A DNA stretch of 38,856 nt from an uncultured Lachnospiraceae bacterium (GTDB taxonomy: Bacteria > Bacillota > Clostridia > Lachnospirales > Lachnospiraceae), in contig CAMNJZ010000010.1 in NCBI GenBank assembly GCA_946541955.1, forward strand, positions 1-38,856, read 5' to 3'. A model generated the notes under the pieces. It was not told the DNA's origin and made no database searches. It saw only the letters and a program-made list of their open reading frames with translations. The position numbers and the translations under genes were made by a program. This document shows, piece after piece, positions 1 through 8,088 of the stretch (position 1 is the stretch's first letter; every line of letters starts with the position of its first letter).

Positions 1-2
1 TT

Positions 3-3000
3 TCGCTCCTCATAAATGGGAATCTGATCGAATTCCTTGATCATCTGCCTGCAGAACCTGTAAATGCCGGGAAGATTGACGCCCCGCATTTCGATCAGGA
101 AACGGGTGCAGCGCTTCAGCCACTTCTGGTGAAGCTTTTCTACGGAGCCCTTGTGCTTCTCATAAGGGCGCATCCGGTAGATGCACTTCATCATGACATC
201 TCCGAAAACCAGACCCACCGCACAGCGGGAGATGGCCTTGAGTCCGATCTTAAAGCCGGGATTTTCCTCCAGGCCGGACAGGTTCGCCGAAATGACAGGG
301 ATCTGGCCCAGACCTGCCTTGGCCAGGGCTCTGCGGATAAAGCCTACATAGTTGGACGCTCTGCATCCGCCGCCGGTCTGAGACATGATGACAGCGACCT
401 TATTCAGGTCATATTTGCCGGAATCCAAAGCTTCCATGATCTGTCCGACCACGAAGAGCGAAGGATAGCAGGCGTCGTTATTGACGTATTTCAGGCCGTA
501 ATCCACTGCCTTGCGGTTGTCATTGGGCAGAACGACTACCTTGTAGCCGCAGCTGTTCAGAGCCGGCTCAAGAAGGTCAAAGTGAACAGGAGACATCTGC
601 GGGCAGAGAATGGTATAGCTGTCACGCATTTCCTCGGTAAAGACGACCTTCTTTATGGCTTCGGACCGGATGGTCCTTTTGGCCTTTTTCTTGTCACGGA
701 TCCGGATGGCGGCGATCAGGGATCTGACACGGATCCTGGCGCTGCCCAGGTTGTTTACTTCATCGATCTTGAGGCAGGTATAGATCTTGTCGGAACCGGA
801 CAGAATATCCTGCACCTGATCGGTGGTAACGGCGTCCAGACCGCAGCCGAAGGAATTGAGCTGGATCAGGTCCAGATCGTCCCGGGTCTTCACATAGGAT
901 GCGGCGGCATAGAGCCTGGAATGGTACATCCACTGATCAAGAACGACGATGGGCCGCTCAGGCCTCCCAAGATGGGAGATGGAATCCTCGGAAAGGACCG
1001 CGATTCCGTAGGAATTGATCATTTCCGGAATACCATGGTTGATTTCAGGGTCGATATGGTAAGGACGGCCGGCCAGGACAATGCCCTTGACATGGTTTTC
1101 CTCCATATATTGAAGGATCCGTTCGCCTTCCTTTTGAATATCGGCATGGACGGCGTTCAGCTCTTCCCAGCCTGCATGGACTGCCTGGCTGATTTCTTCA
1201 GCGGGAATCTCCTTGAATTCCCGGATCATGGCTTCCTTTACAGTCTCTTCGTTGGTAAAAGCCATGAAGGGATTGCGGAATTCCACTTCGCCCCTTCCGA
1301 TTTCCTCCACGTTGTTGCGGATGTTTTCGGAGTAGGAGGTGACGATCGGGCAGTTGTAATGGTTGTCCGCATCCTTTGTTTCCGTCCGTTCATAGAAAAG
1401 GGCGGGATAGAAAATAAAATCGACCTTCTGATTGATCAGCCACATGATATGGCCGTGGGCGATTTTTGCCGGATAGCAGGCGGACTCACTGGGAATGGAT
1501 TCGATGCCCATTTCATAGATCTTATGGGTCGAAAGAGGAGACAGGATGACCCTGTAGCCCAGTCTGGTAAAGAAGGTATACCAGAAGGGGTAGTCTTCAT
1601 ACATGTTGAGGACGCGGGGGATGCCCACGGTGCCTCGGACAGCCTGTTCCTTTTTCAGGGGCCTGTAGCCGAAGATCCGTCCGATCTTATATTTGTAGAT
1701 ATTGGGAATATTGTTCTGGGTCAGTTCCTTGCCCAGGCCACGCTCACAGCGGTTGCCGGAGATATATTCCCGTCCGCCGCTGAAGTGGTTGACTGTCAGA
1801 CGGCAGTTGTTGGTGCACTTGCCGCAGTTGCGCAGAGACGTTTCAAAGGTAAGGGTCTCGATTTCCTCCAGAGGAAGCATGGTGGTGGGAACGGAACCGT
1901 CATAGCGTTCTCTGGCGATCAGAGCCGCGCCGAAGGCGCCCATGATTCCTGCAATGTCCGGCCGGATGACCTTTCCGTCTGCGATGGTCTCCAGAGCCCG
2001 GAGGACGGCGTCATTATAGAAGGTTCCGCCCTGGACTACGATATTACGTCCCAGCTGGGAGGCGTCGGACACCTTGATGACCTTGAAGAGGGCGTTCTTA
2101 ATAACGGAGTAAGCCAGGCCTGCGGAGATATCCGAGACCTCGGCGCCCTCCTTCTGGGCCTGCTTGACACGGGAATTCATAAAGACGGTGCAGCGGGTCC
2201 CCAGGTCGATGGGATGCTCGGCAAAGAGAGCGGCCTTCGCAAAATCCTGGACGGTATAATCCAGGGACTTGGCAAAGGTCTCGATGAAGGAACCGCATCC
2301 GGAGGAGCAGGCTTCGTTCAGAAGAACGTTGTCTACGGCATGGTTGCGGATCCGGATACACTTCATGTCCTGTCCGCCGATATCCAGGATGCAGTCTACT
2401 TCGGGATTGAAGAAAGCCGCCGCATAATAGTGGGCGATGGTCTCGACTTCCCCTTCATCCAGCATGAAGGCGGCCTTTAAGAGAGCCTCTCCATAACCTG
2501 TGGAGCAGCTCCTTACGATTTTGGTATCTGGGGCCAGAAGGGTACGGATCTCCTTGATGGCGCCGATGGCTGTCATCAGGGGACTGCCGTTGTTATTGGA
2601 ATAGAAGGAATACAGGAGCCTTCCGTCTTCGCCGACGACGGCCAGCTTGGTCGTGGTGGAGCCGGCGTCGATTCCCAGAAAGCAGTTGCCGTGATAATCC
2701 TTTAAGGAGCCCTTCTTAACGGTCGCCTTTTCATGGCGCTCCAAAAAGGCCTCATATTCCTCTTTGCTTTCAAAGAGGGGATCCATGCGGCCGATCTCGA
2801 ATTCCATTTTGATTTCGCCGGACAAGCGGGAAGCCATTTCCGTCAGTGTCAGGAAGGTTTCCTCTTTGGCGTTCATGGCAGAGCCCATGGCGGCAAAGAG
2901 GTGGGAGTTTTCCACTTCGATGGTATGTTCCTCATCCAGCTTCAGGGTTCGGATAAAGGAAGCCTTCAGCTCGGTCAGGAAGTGGAGAGGGCCGCCAAGA

Positions 3001-3644
3001 AAAGCGACATGTCCCCGGATGGGCTTGCCGCAGGCCAGGCCGCTGATGGTCTGGTTGACGACGGACTGGAAGATGGAGGCGGCCAGGTCTTCCCTTGTGG
3101 CTCCATCGTTGATCAGAGGCTGAATATCTGATTTGGCGAAGACGCCGCATCTGGCAGCGATCGTATAGAGGGACCGATATCCTTTGGCATATTCGTTGAG
3201 TCCTGCTGCATCAGTCTGGAGCAGGGAAGCCATCTGGTCAATAAAGGAACCTGTACCGCCGGCGCAGATGCCGTTCATGCGCTGTTCCACATTTCCGTTT
3301 TCAAAATAAATGATCTTGGCGTCTTCTCCGCCAAGCTCGATTGCCACATCTGTCTTGGGTGCGAGTTCCTCCAGAGCAGTGGATACAGCAACGACCTCCT
3401 GTACAAAAGGAACCTTCAGGTAATTGGCCAGCGTCAGTCCGCCGGAACCTGTGATGACTGGATGTATGATGATGTCGCCAAGTCGGTCCTGGGCTTCGGA
3501 CAGAAGATCATAGAGGGTTTTGCGGATATCTGCATGATGCCTTCTGTAGTCAGCAAACATGATTTGGTACTGAGGGTCCAGGATCGCGATTTTTACAGTT
3601 GTGGAACCGATATCGATTCCAAGGGTATAATCTTTTGAAATCAC
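3..3644 (-). CDS. 2-hydroxyacyl-CoA dehydratase activase, long fused form (partial, 3' end outside window)
   Basis: ATP-dependent activator that injects a high-energy electron into 2-hydroxyacyl-CoA dehydratases, radical enzymes of amino-acid fermentation. The reading frame is open over 1214 codons from a GTG start preceded by AGGAG, and it runs off the left edge. Two ASKHA ATPase units are visible. The first (about residues 1-300) begins with LGIDIGSTTVK and carries Cys127 in NGICAGGTGSF and Cys166 in AARCGVF, the two cluster ligands and spacing known from HgdC. The second (about 316-600) begins with GIDAGSTTTKL and has CSSGCGSF and RCTVFMNS. A cysteine cluster RNCGKCTNNCR follows near residue 605, then a DUF2229-like and HgdB-like C-terminal part. 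No dehydratase alpha/beta genes are in view, so the substrate is unknown. The family call is firm; the role of the C-terminal half is inferred. Confidence 0.93.
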   Translation of the reverse strand, partial: MISKDYTLGIDIGSTTVKIAILDPQYQIMFADYRRHHADIRKTLYDLLSEAQDRLGDIIIHPVITGSGGLTLANYLKVPFVQEVVAVSTALEELAPKTDVAIELGGEDAKIIYFENGNVEQRMNGICAGGTGSFIDQMASLLQTDAAGLNEYAKGYRSLYTIAARCGVFAKSDIQPLINDGATREDLAASIFQSVVNQTISGLACGKPIRGHVAFLGGPLHFLTELKASFIRTLKLDEEHTIEVENSHLFAAMGSAMNAKEETFLTLTEMASRLSGEIKMEFEIGRMDPLFESKEEYEAFLERHEKATVKKGSLKDYHGNCFLGIDAGSTTTKLAVVGEDGRLLYSFYSNNNGSPLMTAIGAIKEIRTLLAPDTKIVRSCSTGYGEALLKAAFMLDEGEVETIAHYYAAAFFNPEVDCILDIGGQDMKCIRIRNHAVDNVLLNEACSSGCGSFIETFAKSLDYTVQDFAKAALFAEHPIDLGTRCTVFMNSRVKQAQKEGAEVSDISAGLAYSVIKNALFKVIKVSDASQLGRNIVVQGGTFYNDAVLRALETIADGKVIRPDIAGIMGAFGAALIARERYDGSVPTTMLPLEEIETLTFETSLRNCGKCTNNCRLTVNHFSGGREYISGNRCERGLGKELTQNNIPNIYKYKIGRIFGYRPLKKEQAVRGTVGIPRVLNMYEDYPFWYTFFTRLGYRVILSPLSTHKIYEMGIESIPSESACYPAKIAHGHIMWLINQKVDFIFYPALFYERTETKDADNHYNCPIVTSYSENIRNNVEEIGRGEVEFRNPFMAFTNEETVKEAMIREFKEIPAEEISQAVHAGWEELNAVHADIQKEGERILQYMEENHVKGIVLAGRPYHIDPEINHGIPEMINSYGIAVLSEDSISHLGRPERPIVVLDQWMYHSRLYAAASYVKTRDDLDLIQLNSFGCGLDAVTTDQVQDILSGSDKIYTCLKIDEVNNLGSARIRVRSLIAAIRIRDKKKAKRTIRSEAIKKVVFTEEMRDSYTILCPQMSPVHFDLLEPALNSCGYKVVVLPNDNRKAVDYGLKYVNNDACYPSLFVVGQIMEALDSGKYDLNKVAVIMSQTGGGCRASNYVGFIRRALAKAGLGQIPVISANLSGLEENPGFKIGLKAISRCAVGLVFGDVMMKCIYRMRPYEKHKGSVEKLHQKWLKRCTRFLIEMRGVNLPGIYRFCRQMIKEFDQIPIYEER

Positions 3645-3724
3645 TGAATTTCTCCTACAGATAACAGTAACGGGTATATAAAAATCCGATACGGAATAAA
3701 AACTAATCAAGTGTATAGTCAGAT

Positions 3725-3754
3725 GCAATTATATGACAGTGTCATAAAAATTGC
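3725..3754. promoter_or_regulatory. Candidate operator palindrome inside the activase promoter
   Basis: A perfect 7-1-7 palindrome, TATGACA-G-TGTCATA (3732-3746), is extended by matching outer arms GCAATT (3725-3730) and AATTGC (3749-3754). It lies between and over the -35 and -10 elements, the classic place for a repressor to block RNA polymerase. The core TGACA-N-TGTCA is not one I can assign to a named regulator family. Confidence 0.6.
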
Positions 3755-3756
3755 AA
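3728..3756 (-). promoter_or_regulatory. Promoter of the dehydratase activase gene
   Basis: Read on the minus strand, TTGCAA (3751-3756) and a perfect TATAAT (3728-3733) are separated by exactly 17 bp. Transcription would start near 3721, giving a leader of roughly 77 nt before the GTG at 3644. The spacer is occupied by a palindrome, listed separately. Confidence 0.8.
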
Positions 3757-3852
3757 ACTGATAGATTGTGCAAAATCTAAACGAATCGCTCCTTATATAT
3801 AAGCGCAATTTCAATGACAGCGCCAAGGCGGTCCTTTTGCCGATCTGCCTTG

Positions 3853-3881
3853 TTTACTTTATGACCGCGTAATGATAAAAT
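3853..3881 (+). promoter_or_regulatory. Candidate promoter of the rhomboid-like/sigma-like gene unit
   Basis: TTTACT (3853-3858), a 17-bp spacer and TAAAAT (3876-3881) precede the ATG at 3939 by about 50 nt. The -10 matches 5 of 6 consensus bases and the -35 matches 4 of 6. Confidence 0.5.
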
Positions 3882-3938
3882 ATCACGATACCCCATTTTA
3901 TGACAGGGGACAAACTGCGCAATTTGAGGAATTGTAAA

Positions 3939-4850
3939 ATGAGTGATTTTGAAAAGAAATTCGGCAGGTATGCTGTCCGAAATCTGTCTTCGGTACTGAT
4001 CGGTCTCTATATACTTGGCTATCTGGTCCTTTTAGTCGCGCCGGGGGCCATGAATTATCTGACCCTGGATCCCTATAAGATCATGCACGGTCAGGTCTGG
4101 AGAATTGTGACCTGGCTCCTGAATCCCCCTACCGGCGTTGACGGCGGGAATCTGATCTTTGTTATGATCATGCTCTTTTTCTACTACAGCATAGGAACCT
4201 CGCTGGAGCGGGTCTGGGGAACCTACCGTTACAATGTCTTCATATTTACAGGTATTCTGCTGACGGTGGTTTCTTCCTTCCTCTGGCTGGGATTTTCTTA
4301 TCTGACAGGGATCGCCGGATCGGCCTATGCGTCAGATTACTTTGCATCCTATGCCCTGTATGCCTTTTCAACATATTATATCAATATGTCCATTTTCCTG
4401 GCCTATGCCCTGACCTTCCCGGAAGCCCAGGTGCTTCTTATGTTTGTCATTCCCGTCAAGGTCAAGTGGCTGGGCATTGCAGACCTGGTCTATCTGGTTT
4501 ACTGCCTGCTGCGCTATCCTGCTCCCTACCGATTTGTGATCGCAGCGGCCCTGATCGATGTTCTGATCCTCTGGCTCAGGGCAGGCGGCTGGATGCGGAT
4601 CTCACCGGCCCAGGTGCACAGAAGGCAGAGCTTTAAACGGAGCGTAAAGACCGCTTCGGCAGGCCGGACAGGAGGCGGGGCCATGCACCGCTGTGCCATC
4701 TGTGGAAGAACGGAGGCGGACAATCCCAATCTGGAATTCCGTTACTGCTCCAAGTGCGAGGGCAGCTATGAATACTGCTCCGATCATTTATTTACGCATG
4801 TTCACGTCAAAGCGGGGGAAGCGCCCCGGATCAAGGCGCCCGAAAGGTAG
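3939..4850 (+). CDS. Rhomboid-like integral membrane protein with C-terminal zinc-ribbon-like tail
   Basis: A 303-residue protein. The ATG at 3939 has GAGGA eight bases upstream and is preferred to an in-frame ATG at 3900. The first 220 residues hold about six hydrophobic segments with rhomboid-fold hallmarks: GQVWRIVTWL near 51-60 (the L1-loop WR motif) and GTSLERVWGTYRYNVF near 86-101. The catalytic GxSG serine motif of rhomboid proteases is absent where the fourth helix should be, so this looks like a pseudoprotease of the rhomboid/Derlin kind. A basic linker (about 228-245) leads to a cytoplasmic tail with Cys252, Cys255, Cys270, Cys273, Cys280, His283, His287 and His289, a likely zinc ribbon. 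It starts a unit with the sigma-like gene 17 bp downstream. Function unknown; a role as membrane scaffold or client-binding protein is inference. Confidence 0.8.
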   Translation: MSDFEKKFGRYAVRNLSSVLIGLYILGYLVLLVAPGAMNYLTLDPYKIMHGQVWRIVTWLLNPPTGVDGGNLIFVMIMLFFYYSIGTSLERVWGTYRYNVFIFTGILLTVVSSFLWLGFSYLTGIAGSAYASDYFASYALYAFSTYYINMSIFLAYALTFPEAQVLLMFVIPVKVKWLGIADLVYLVYCLLRYPAPYRFVIAAALIDVLILWLRAGGWMRISPAQVHRRQSFKRSVKTASAGRTGGGAMHRCAICGRTEADNPNLEFRYCSKCEGSYEYCSDHLFTHVHVKAGEAPRIKAPER

Positions 4851-4867
4851 AAAAGAGGCAGCAGATT

Positions 4868-5626
4868 ATGAGTGATACCATACAGCAGGAACAGCTGTTT
4901 TTGAAAAAGCTCCAGGCCCTGGTGGCGCTGGCAAGAAAAAAGGGCAATACCATTACGGAGGAAGAGGTCCGGGACCATTTCCAGGGACTGGATCTGTCCG
5001 ACGCCCAGATGGATCAGGTGAAGGCCTATCTGAAAGCTCAGAAGATCGGAATCGGGCAGCCTCTCCAGTATGAGGATGTCATTACGGAAGAAGAGCACAA
5101 CTATATGGAGGATTATGAGGCCATGATCCGTGCTCTGCCTGTACTTCCGGAGGGTGTTCTGGAAGCGGCCAAGATCTCGGCCATGGCAGGAGAGAGGGAG
5201 GCCCAGAAGACTCTGACAGAGGCCATGCTGACCAAAGTGATCGATATAGCCAGACTCTATGCCGGGCAGGGAGTAATGATGGAGGACCTGATCGGCGGCG
5301 GAAACGAGGCCCTGGCAGTGGGCGTGACTTTGCTGGCCCCTCTGGAAGGGCCCGGTGAAGTGGAAGGCTTCCTCGGAAAAAGAATCATGGACACCATGGA
5401 AGATATGATTGCTGCGAACATGGACGACAAGGCCAATGACAGGGCTGTTGAGGAGAAGGTCAACCGGGTGGCGGACAAGGCCAGAGAACTGGCCGGCGAA
5501 CTGATGCGGAAGGTCACGCCGGAGGAGCTGGCCCGGGAAGGGGAACTGAGCCTGGAGGAGATCCTGGAGGCGGTCCGTTTTTCCGGCGGTAAGATCGAAG
5601 ACCTGGAATCTGTGGGAAAGGACTGA
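4868..5626 (+). CDS. Sigma-70-like protein with regions 1.1, 2 and 3 but no recognisable promoter-binding residues or region 4
   Basis: A 252-residue protein. Residues 15-62 resemble sigma region 1.1. Residues 97-157 match region 1.2/2.1-2.2, including DIARLYAGQGVMMEDLIGGG, where primary sigmas have SIAKKYxGRGxxFLDLIQEG; this is the core-polymerase-binding helix. By eye, residues 158-195 align almost without gaps to regions 2.3-2.4, yet the melting and -10-reading aromatic, Gln and Arg residues are gone and the stretch is acidic (GPGEVEGFLG, MEDMIAANMDD). Residues 193-247 follow region 3 (ELMRKVTPEELAREGELSLEEILEAV against ELGREPTPEEIA). Region 4 is absent. It may bind RNA polymerase without promoter recognition. 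The resemblance is seen in the sequence; the function is inferred. It sits in a unit with the rhomboid-like gene upstream and an unknown gene 13 bp downstream. Confidence 0.75.
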   Translation: MSDTIQQEQLFLKKLQALVALARKKGNTITEEEVRDHFQGLDLSDAQMDQVKAYLKAQKIGIGQPLQYEDVITEEEHNYMEDYEAMIRALPVLPEGVLEAAKISAMAGEREAQKTLTEAMLTKVIDIARLYAGQGVMMEDLIGGGNEALAVGVTLLAPLEGPGEVEGFLGKRIMDTMEDMIAANMDDKANDRAVEEKVNRVADKARELAGELMRKVTPEELAREGELSLEEILEAVRFSGGKIEDLESVGKD

Positions 5627-5639
5627 AACAGGAAGTAAG

Positions 5640-6059
5640 ATGAATCAGCAGTACGAAGATTTCAAATATGTAATAGCCGATCTCAGCAGAATCTATTTCG
5701 GCGCCAGATACTCTTACCGGGAGCTGACAGCCAGTGAAGACGTCACTTTCAAGCTCAGAATGATCTTCAGGACCTGGATGCTCCGCGAGGTGGAGGAAGA
5801 TACCACCCTGGAGAGCCATTTATACTATATGGAAAAGGGCTCTCTGTCCTATGATGTATTTCATCAGCTTGGCGCCAAAGTCAGGGTCAGCTATCCTGTC
5901 TACAGGGGACTTCCGGGCAGGCAGGAGAAGGTTTATTCGGAGAAGATTCTGTTCCTGTCCGAACTGGCTGCCATGACGCCGGAGGAAAAGACAAAGAAGG
6001 GGCTGCTGATCCGGGAGCTGCAGATCTCAAAGCTGCGCCTGATGCAGTTCGCTTTATAA
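5640..6059 (+). CDS. Uncharacterised 139-residue cytosolic protein
   Basis: The ATG follows an AGGAAGTAAG ribosome site and lies 13 bp after the sigma-like gene, so the two are probably co-translated. The product is mixed alpha/beta in appearance, has no signal peptide or membrane segment, and has no cysteine cluster. Its aromatic-rich N-terminus (FKYVIADLSRIYFGARYSY) and a Lys/Arg/Leu-rich C-terminal helix (about 118-139) are the only distinctive parts. I do not recognise a characterised family, although the style is that of small conserved clostridial proteins. A strong terminator follows it, which closes the unit ahead of recA. Confidence 0.75.
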   Translation: MNQQYEDFKYVIADLSRIYFGARYSYRELTASEDVTFKLRMIFRTWMLREVEEDTTLESHLYYMEKGSLSYDVFHQLGAKVRVSYPVYRGLPGRQEKVYSEKILFLSELAAMTPEEKTKKGLLIRELQISKLRLMQFAL

Positions 6060-6081
6060 GAATATCGAAGATCGAAATGAC

Positions 6082-6112
6082 AGTCGGGTGTCCTGGACAC
6101 TCGACTTTTTTT
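6082..6112 (+). terminator. Rho-independent terminator closing the sigma-like gene unit
   Basis: Stem AGTCGGGTG (6082-6090) pairs with CACTCGACT (6098-6106), with one G-T pair and a seven-base loop, followed by a run of T to 6112. Confidence 0.85.
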
Positions 6113-6194
6113 ATGAGATTCAGTATACTTGGTATGACCTTGGGTCAGAAAAGTGGATCGGATGCAAAAATCGAACAAATGTATATTTTTCTGC

Positions 6195-6223
6195 TTGCAT
6201 CTGGGACAGGGCGATGCTATACT
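6195..6223 (+). promoter_or_regulatory. recA promoter
   Basis: TTGCAT (6195-6200), a 17-bp spacer and TATACT (6218-6223). The predicted start near 6230 falls at the left edge of the LexA box. Confidence 0.8.
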
Positions 6224-6230
6224 GTTAACG

Positions 6231-6242
6231 GAACGAACGTTC
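6231..6242. promoter_or_regulatory. LexA (SOS) box upstream of recA
   Basis: GAACGAACGTTC is an exact match to the Gram-positive GAACN4GTTC operator and lies just downstream of the -10 element, where bound LexA would block initiation. This supports damage-inducible recA-recX expression. Confidence 0.85.
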
Positions 6243-6274
6243 TGAAATAATGTTCTATATAAAAGGAGACTTCA

Positions 6275-7342
6275 ATGAAAGAACAAAGTCATGACGATAA
6301 AATAAAGGCTCTGGATGCGGCCATCGTACAGATCGAGAAACAGTATGGTAAGGGCTCGATCATGAAGCTGGGAGATTCCGGCAATGCCATGAATGTGGAA
6401 ACAACTCCGACAGGCTGCCTGTCTCTGGATATTGCGCTGGGCCTTGGCGGTATTCCCAGGGGAAGGATCATTGAAATCTATGGTCCCGAATCCTCCGGTA
6501 AGACTACTGTTACCCTGCATATGATCGCCGAAATCCAGAAGCGGGGCGGCATTGCCGGCTTTATCGACGCCGAGCATGCTCTGGATCCTGTATATGCTGC
6601 CAATATCGGCGTAGACATCGACAACCTCTACATTTCTCAGCCCGACAGCGGCGAGCAGGCTCTGGAGATCACCGAGACCATGGTCCGCTCCGGCGCCATT
6701 GACATTGTTGTAGTGGACTCGGTAGCCGCTCTGGTTCCCAAGGCTGAGATCGATGGCGATATGGGCGATTCCCATGTAGGTCTGCAGGCCAGACTTATGT
6801 CACAGGCTCTCAGAAAGCTGACGGCTGTCATCAGCAAGTCCAACTGCTCCGTCGTATTTATCAACCAGCTGCGTGAGAAGGTCGGCGTGATGTTCGGCAA
6901 TCCTGAAACCACCACCGGCGGCCGTGCTCTGAAATTCTATTCTTCGGTCAGAATGGATGTCAGAAGGATCGAATCCATTAAGCAGAGCGGAGAAGTGATC
7001 GGCAACCGCACAAGGATCCGGGTCGTCAAGAACAAGATCGCACCGCCCTTCAAGGAAGCGGAATTTGATATCATGTTTGGCAAGGGCATTTCCTACGTTG
7101 GCGACGTACTGGATCTGGCAGCCAAGGTGGATATCGTGAACAAGTCCGGAGCCTGGTACAATTACAAGGGCAATAAGATCGGACAGGGCCGTGAAAACGC
7201 CAAGAAGTATCTGGAAGACCATCCGGAGGTCCTCTCTGAAATTGACAGAGGCGTCAGGGAATATTACAAGCTGGATCCGGAAGGCGCCATGGTGGTTCCG
7301 GAAAAGGAGTCCGGAGACGATCTGCCGATTTTTGATATCTGA
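6275..7342 (+). CDS. recA: RecA recombinase
   Basis: ATP-dependent strand-exchange protein that forms filaments on single-stranded DNA, drives homologous recombination and stimulates LexA self-cleavage. At 355 residues it has the usual length. The Walker A motif GPESSGKTT is at about 70-78, [13 protein letters not shown] is the Walker B region, and [27 protein letters not shown] spans the L2/DNA-binding part. The acidic C-terminal tail ends in DDLPIFDI. The ribosome site AAGGAG sits eight bases before the ATG. It is controlled by a LexA box and followed at once by recX, so RecA and its modulator are made together. Confidence 0.98.
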   Translation: MKEQSHDDKIKALDAAIVQIEKQYGKGSIMKLGDSGNAMNVETTPTGCLSLDIALGLGGIPRGRIIEIYGPESSGKTTVTLHMIAEIQKRGGIAGFIDAEHALDPVYAANIGVDIDNLYISQPDSGEQALEITETMVRSGAIDIVVVDSVAALVPKAEIDGDMGDSHVGLQARLMSQALRKLTAVISKSNCSVVFINQLREKVGVMFGNPETTTGGRALKFYSSVRMDVRRIESIKQSGEVIGNRTRIRVVKNKIAPPFKEAEFDIMFGKGISYVGDVLDLAAKVDIVNKSGAWYNYKGNKIGQGRENAKKYLEDHPEVLSEIDRGVREYYKLDPEGAMVVPEKESGDDLPIFDI

Positions 7343-7344
7343 TT

Positions 7345-7950
7345 GTGATGACTGTAAAGACGATCACTGCCATTGGCAGAAGCAAATTTAAAATTGAGAC
7401 CGAGGAGGGAACGTCCTTTGCCCTGGGCAAGAAGGATGTCTTTCTCCTTGGTATACAGGAGGGGGCACTGCTGGATGCAAAGACCTGTGAGGAAATCTCA
7501 CAGATCCTGCGAAGGGAGTGCCTTCGTAAATGCGGCATGCTCCTGCAGTCCAGAGACTATTCCGAGAAGGCCCTTAGAGAAAAGCTGAGCCAGGCCTTCT
7601 TTCCGGTCGATATTGCGGAGGGGGTTCTGAAGGAGCTCAAAAAGGCCGGTTATGTCAATGAGACCAGGATGGCGGAGGATTATATCCGCCTTCATGTAAG
7701 GGACAGGAGCAGGAAAAGGATTGAAAATGACCTGCTGGGCAAGGGGCTTTCGGAGGAAACGATCTCCCTGGCCTTTGCGGAGGCAGAGGCCGACATGGAC
7801 GCGCTGGAAAGGGAGCAGATCCAAAAAATTCTGGAGAAAAAAAACTTTGATCCGGCCCTGGCAGGATGGGAAGAAACAATGAAAATCAAGGCATTTCTCT
7901 GCAGAAAAGGCTATTCTCAGGAGGCGGTACGGGCCGTTCTCGGCCGCTGA
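7345..7950 (+). CDS. recX: Regulatory protein RecX
   Basis: Modulator that binds RecA filaments and limits or tunes their activity. The 201-residue product has the repeated three-helix architecture of RecX: SEKALREKLSQAFFPVDIAEGVLKELKKAGYVNETRMAEDYI is the recognisable block, followed by SRKRIENDLLGKGLSEETI. It begins two bases after the recA stop. Either GTG 7345 or the adjoining ATG 7348 could start it, and neither has a strong ribosome site, so translation is probably coupled to recA. The N-terminal 60 residues are the usual poorly conserved clostridial extension. Confidence 0.93.
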   Translation: MMTVKTITAIGRSKFKIETEEGTSFALGKKDVFLLGIQEGALLDAKTCEEISQILRRECLRKCGMLLQSRDYSEKALREKLSQAFFPVDIAEGVLKELKKAGYVNETRMAEDYIRLHVRDRSRKRIENDLLGKGLSEETISLAFAEAEADMDALEREQIQKILEKKNFDPALAGWEETMKIKAFLCRKGYSQEAVRAVLGR

Positions 7951-7957
7951 CTTTATC

Positions 7958-7986
7958 TTGACAATCAGGTTGTTTCAGAATAATAT
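7958..7986 (+). promoter_or_regulatory. Promoter of rny
   Basis: A perfect TTGACA (7958-7963), a 17-bp spacer and TAATAT (7981-7986) lie just after recX. The leader to the ATG at 8104 is about 110 nt and holds a small hairpin, GTCTG (8035-8039) with CAGAC (8046-8050). Confidence 0.8.
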
Positions 7987-8088
7987 AAAAATGTTGTGAA
8001 ACTGTTAATTAGATTACATCATTTCTGATCAATTGTCTGTGAGACCAGACGGTGTACTCTATGCAGAAAATACAATGAAAACTAAATA

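Noticed and set aside
129-2480. A 783-codon open frame on the plus strand.
   Set aside because: It is antisense to the dehydratase activase, whose motifs and cluster cysteines are unmistakable. The frame is a by-product of codon bias.
6173-6184. A second SOS box (GAACAAATGTAT).
   Set aside because: Only the left half matches; the exact box at 6231-6242 is sufficient and better placed.
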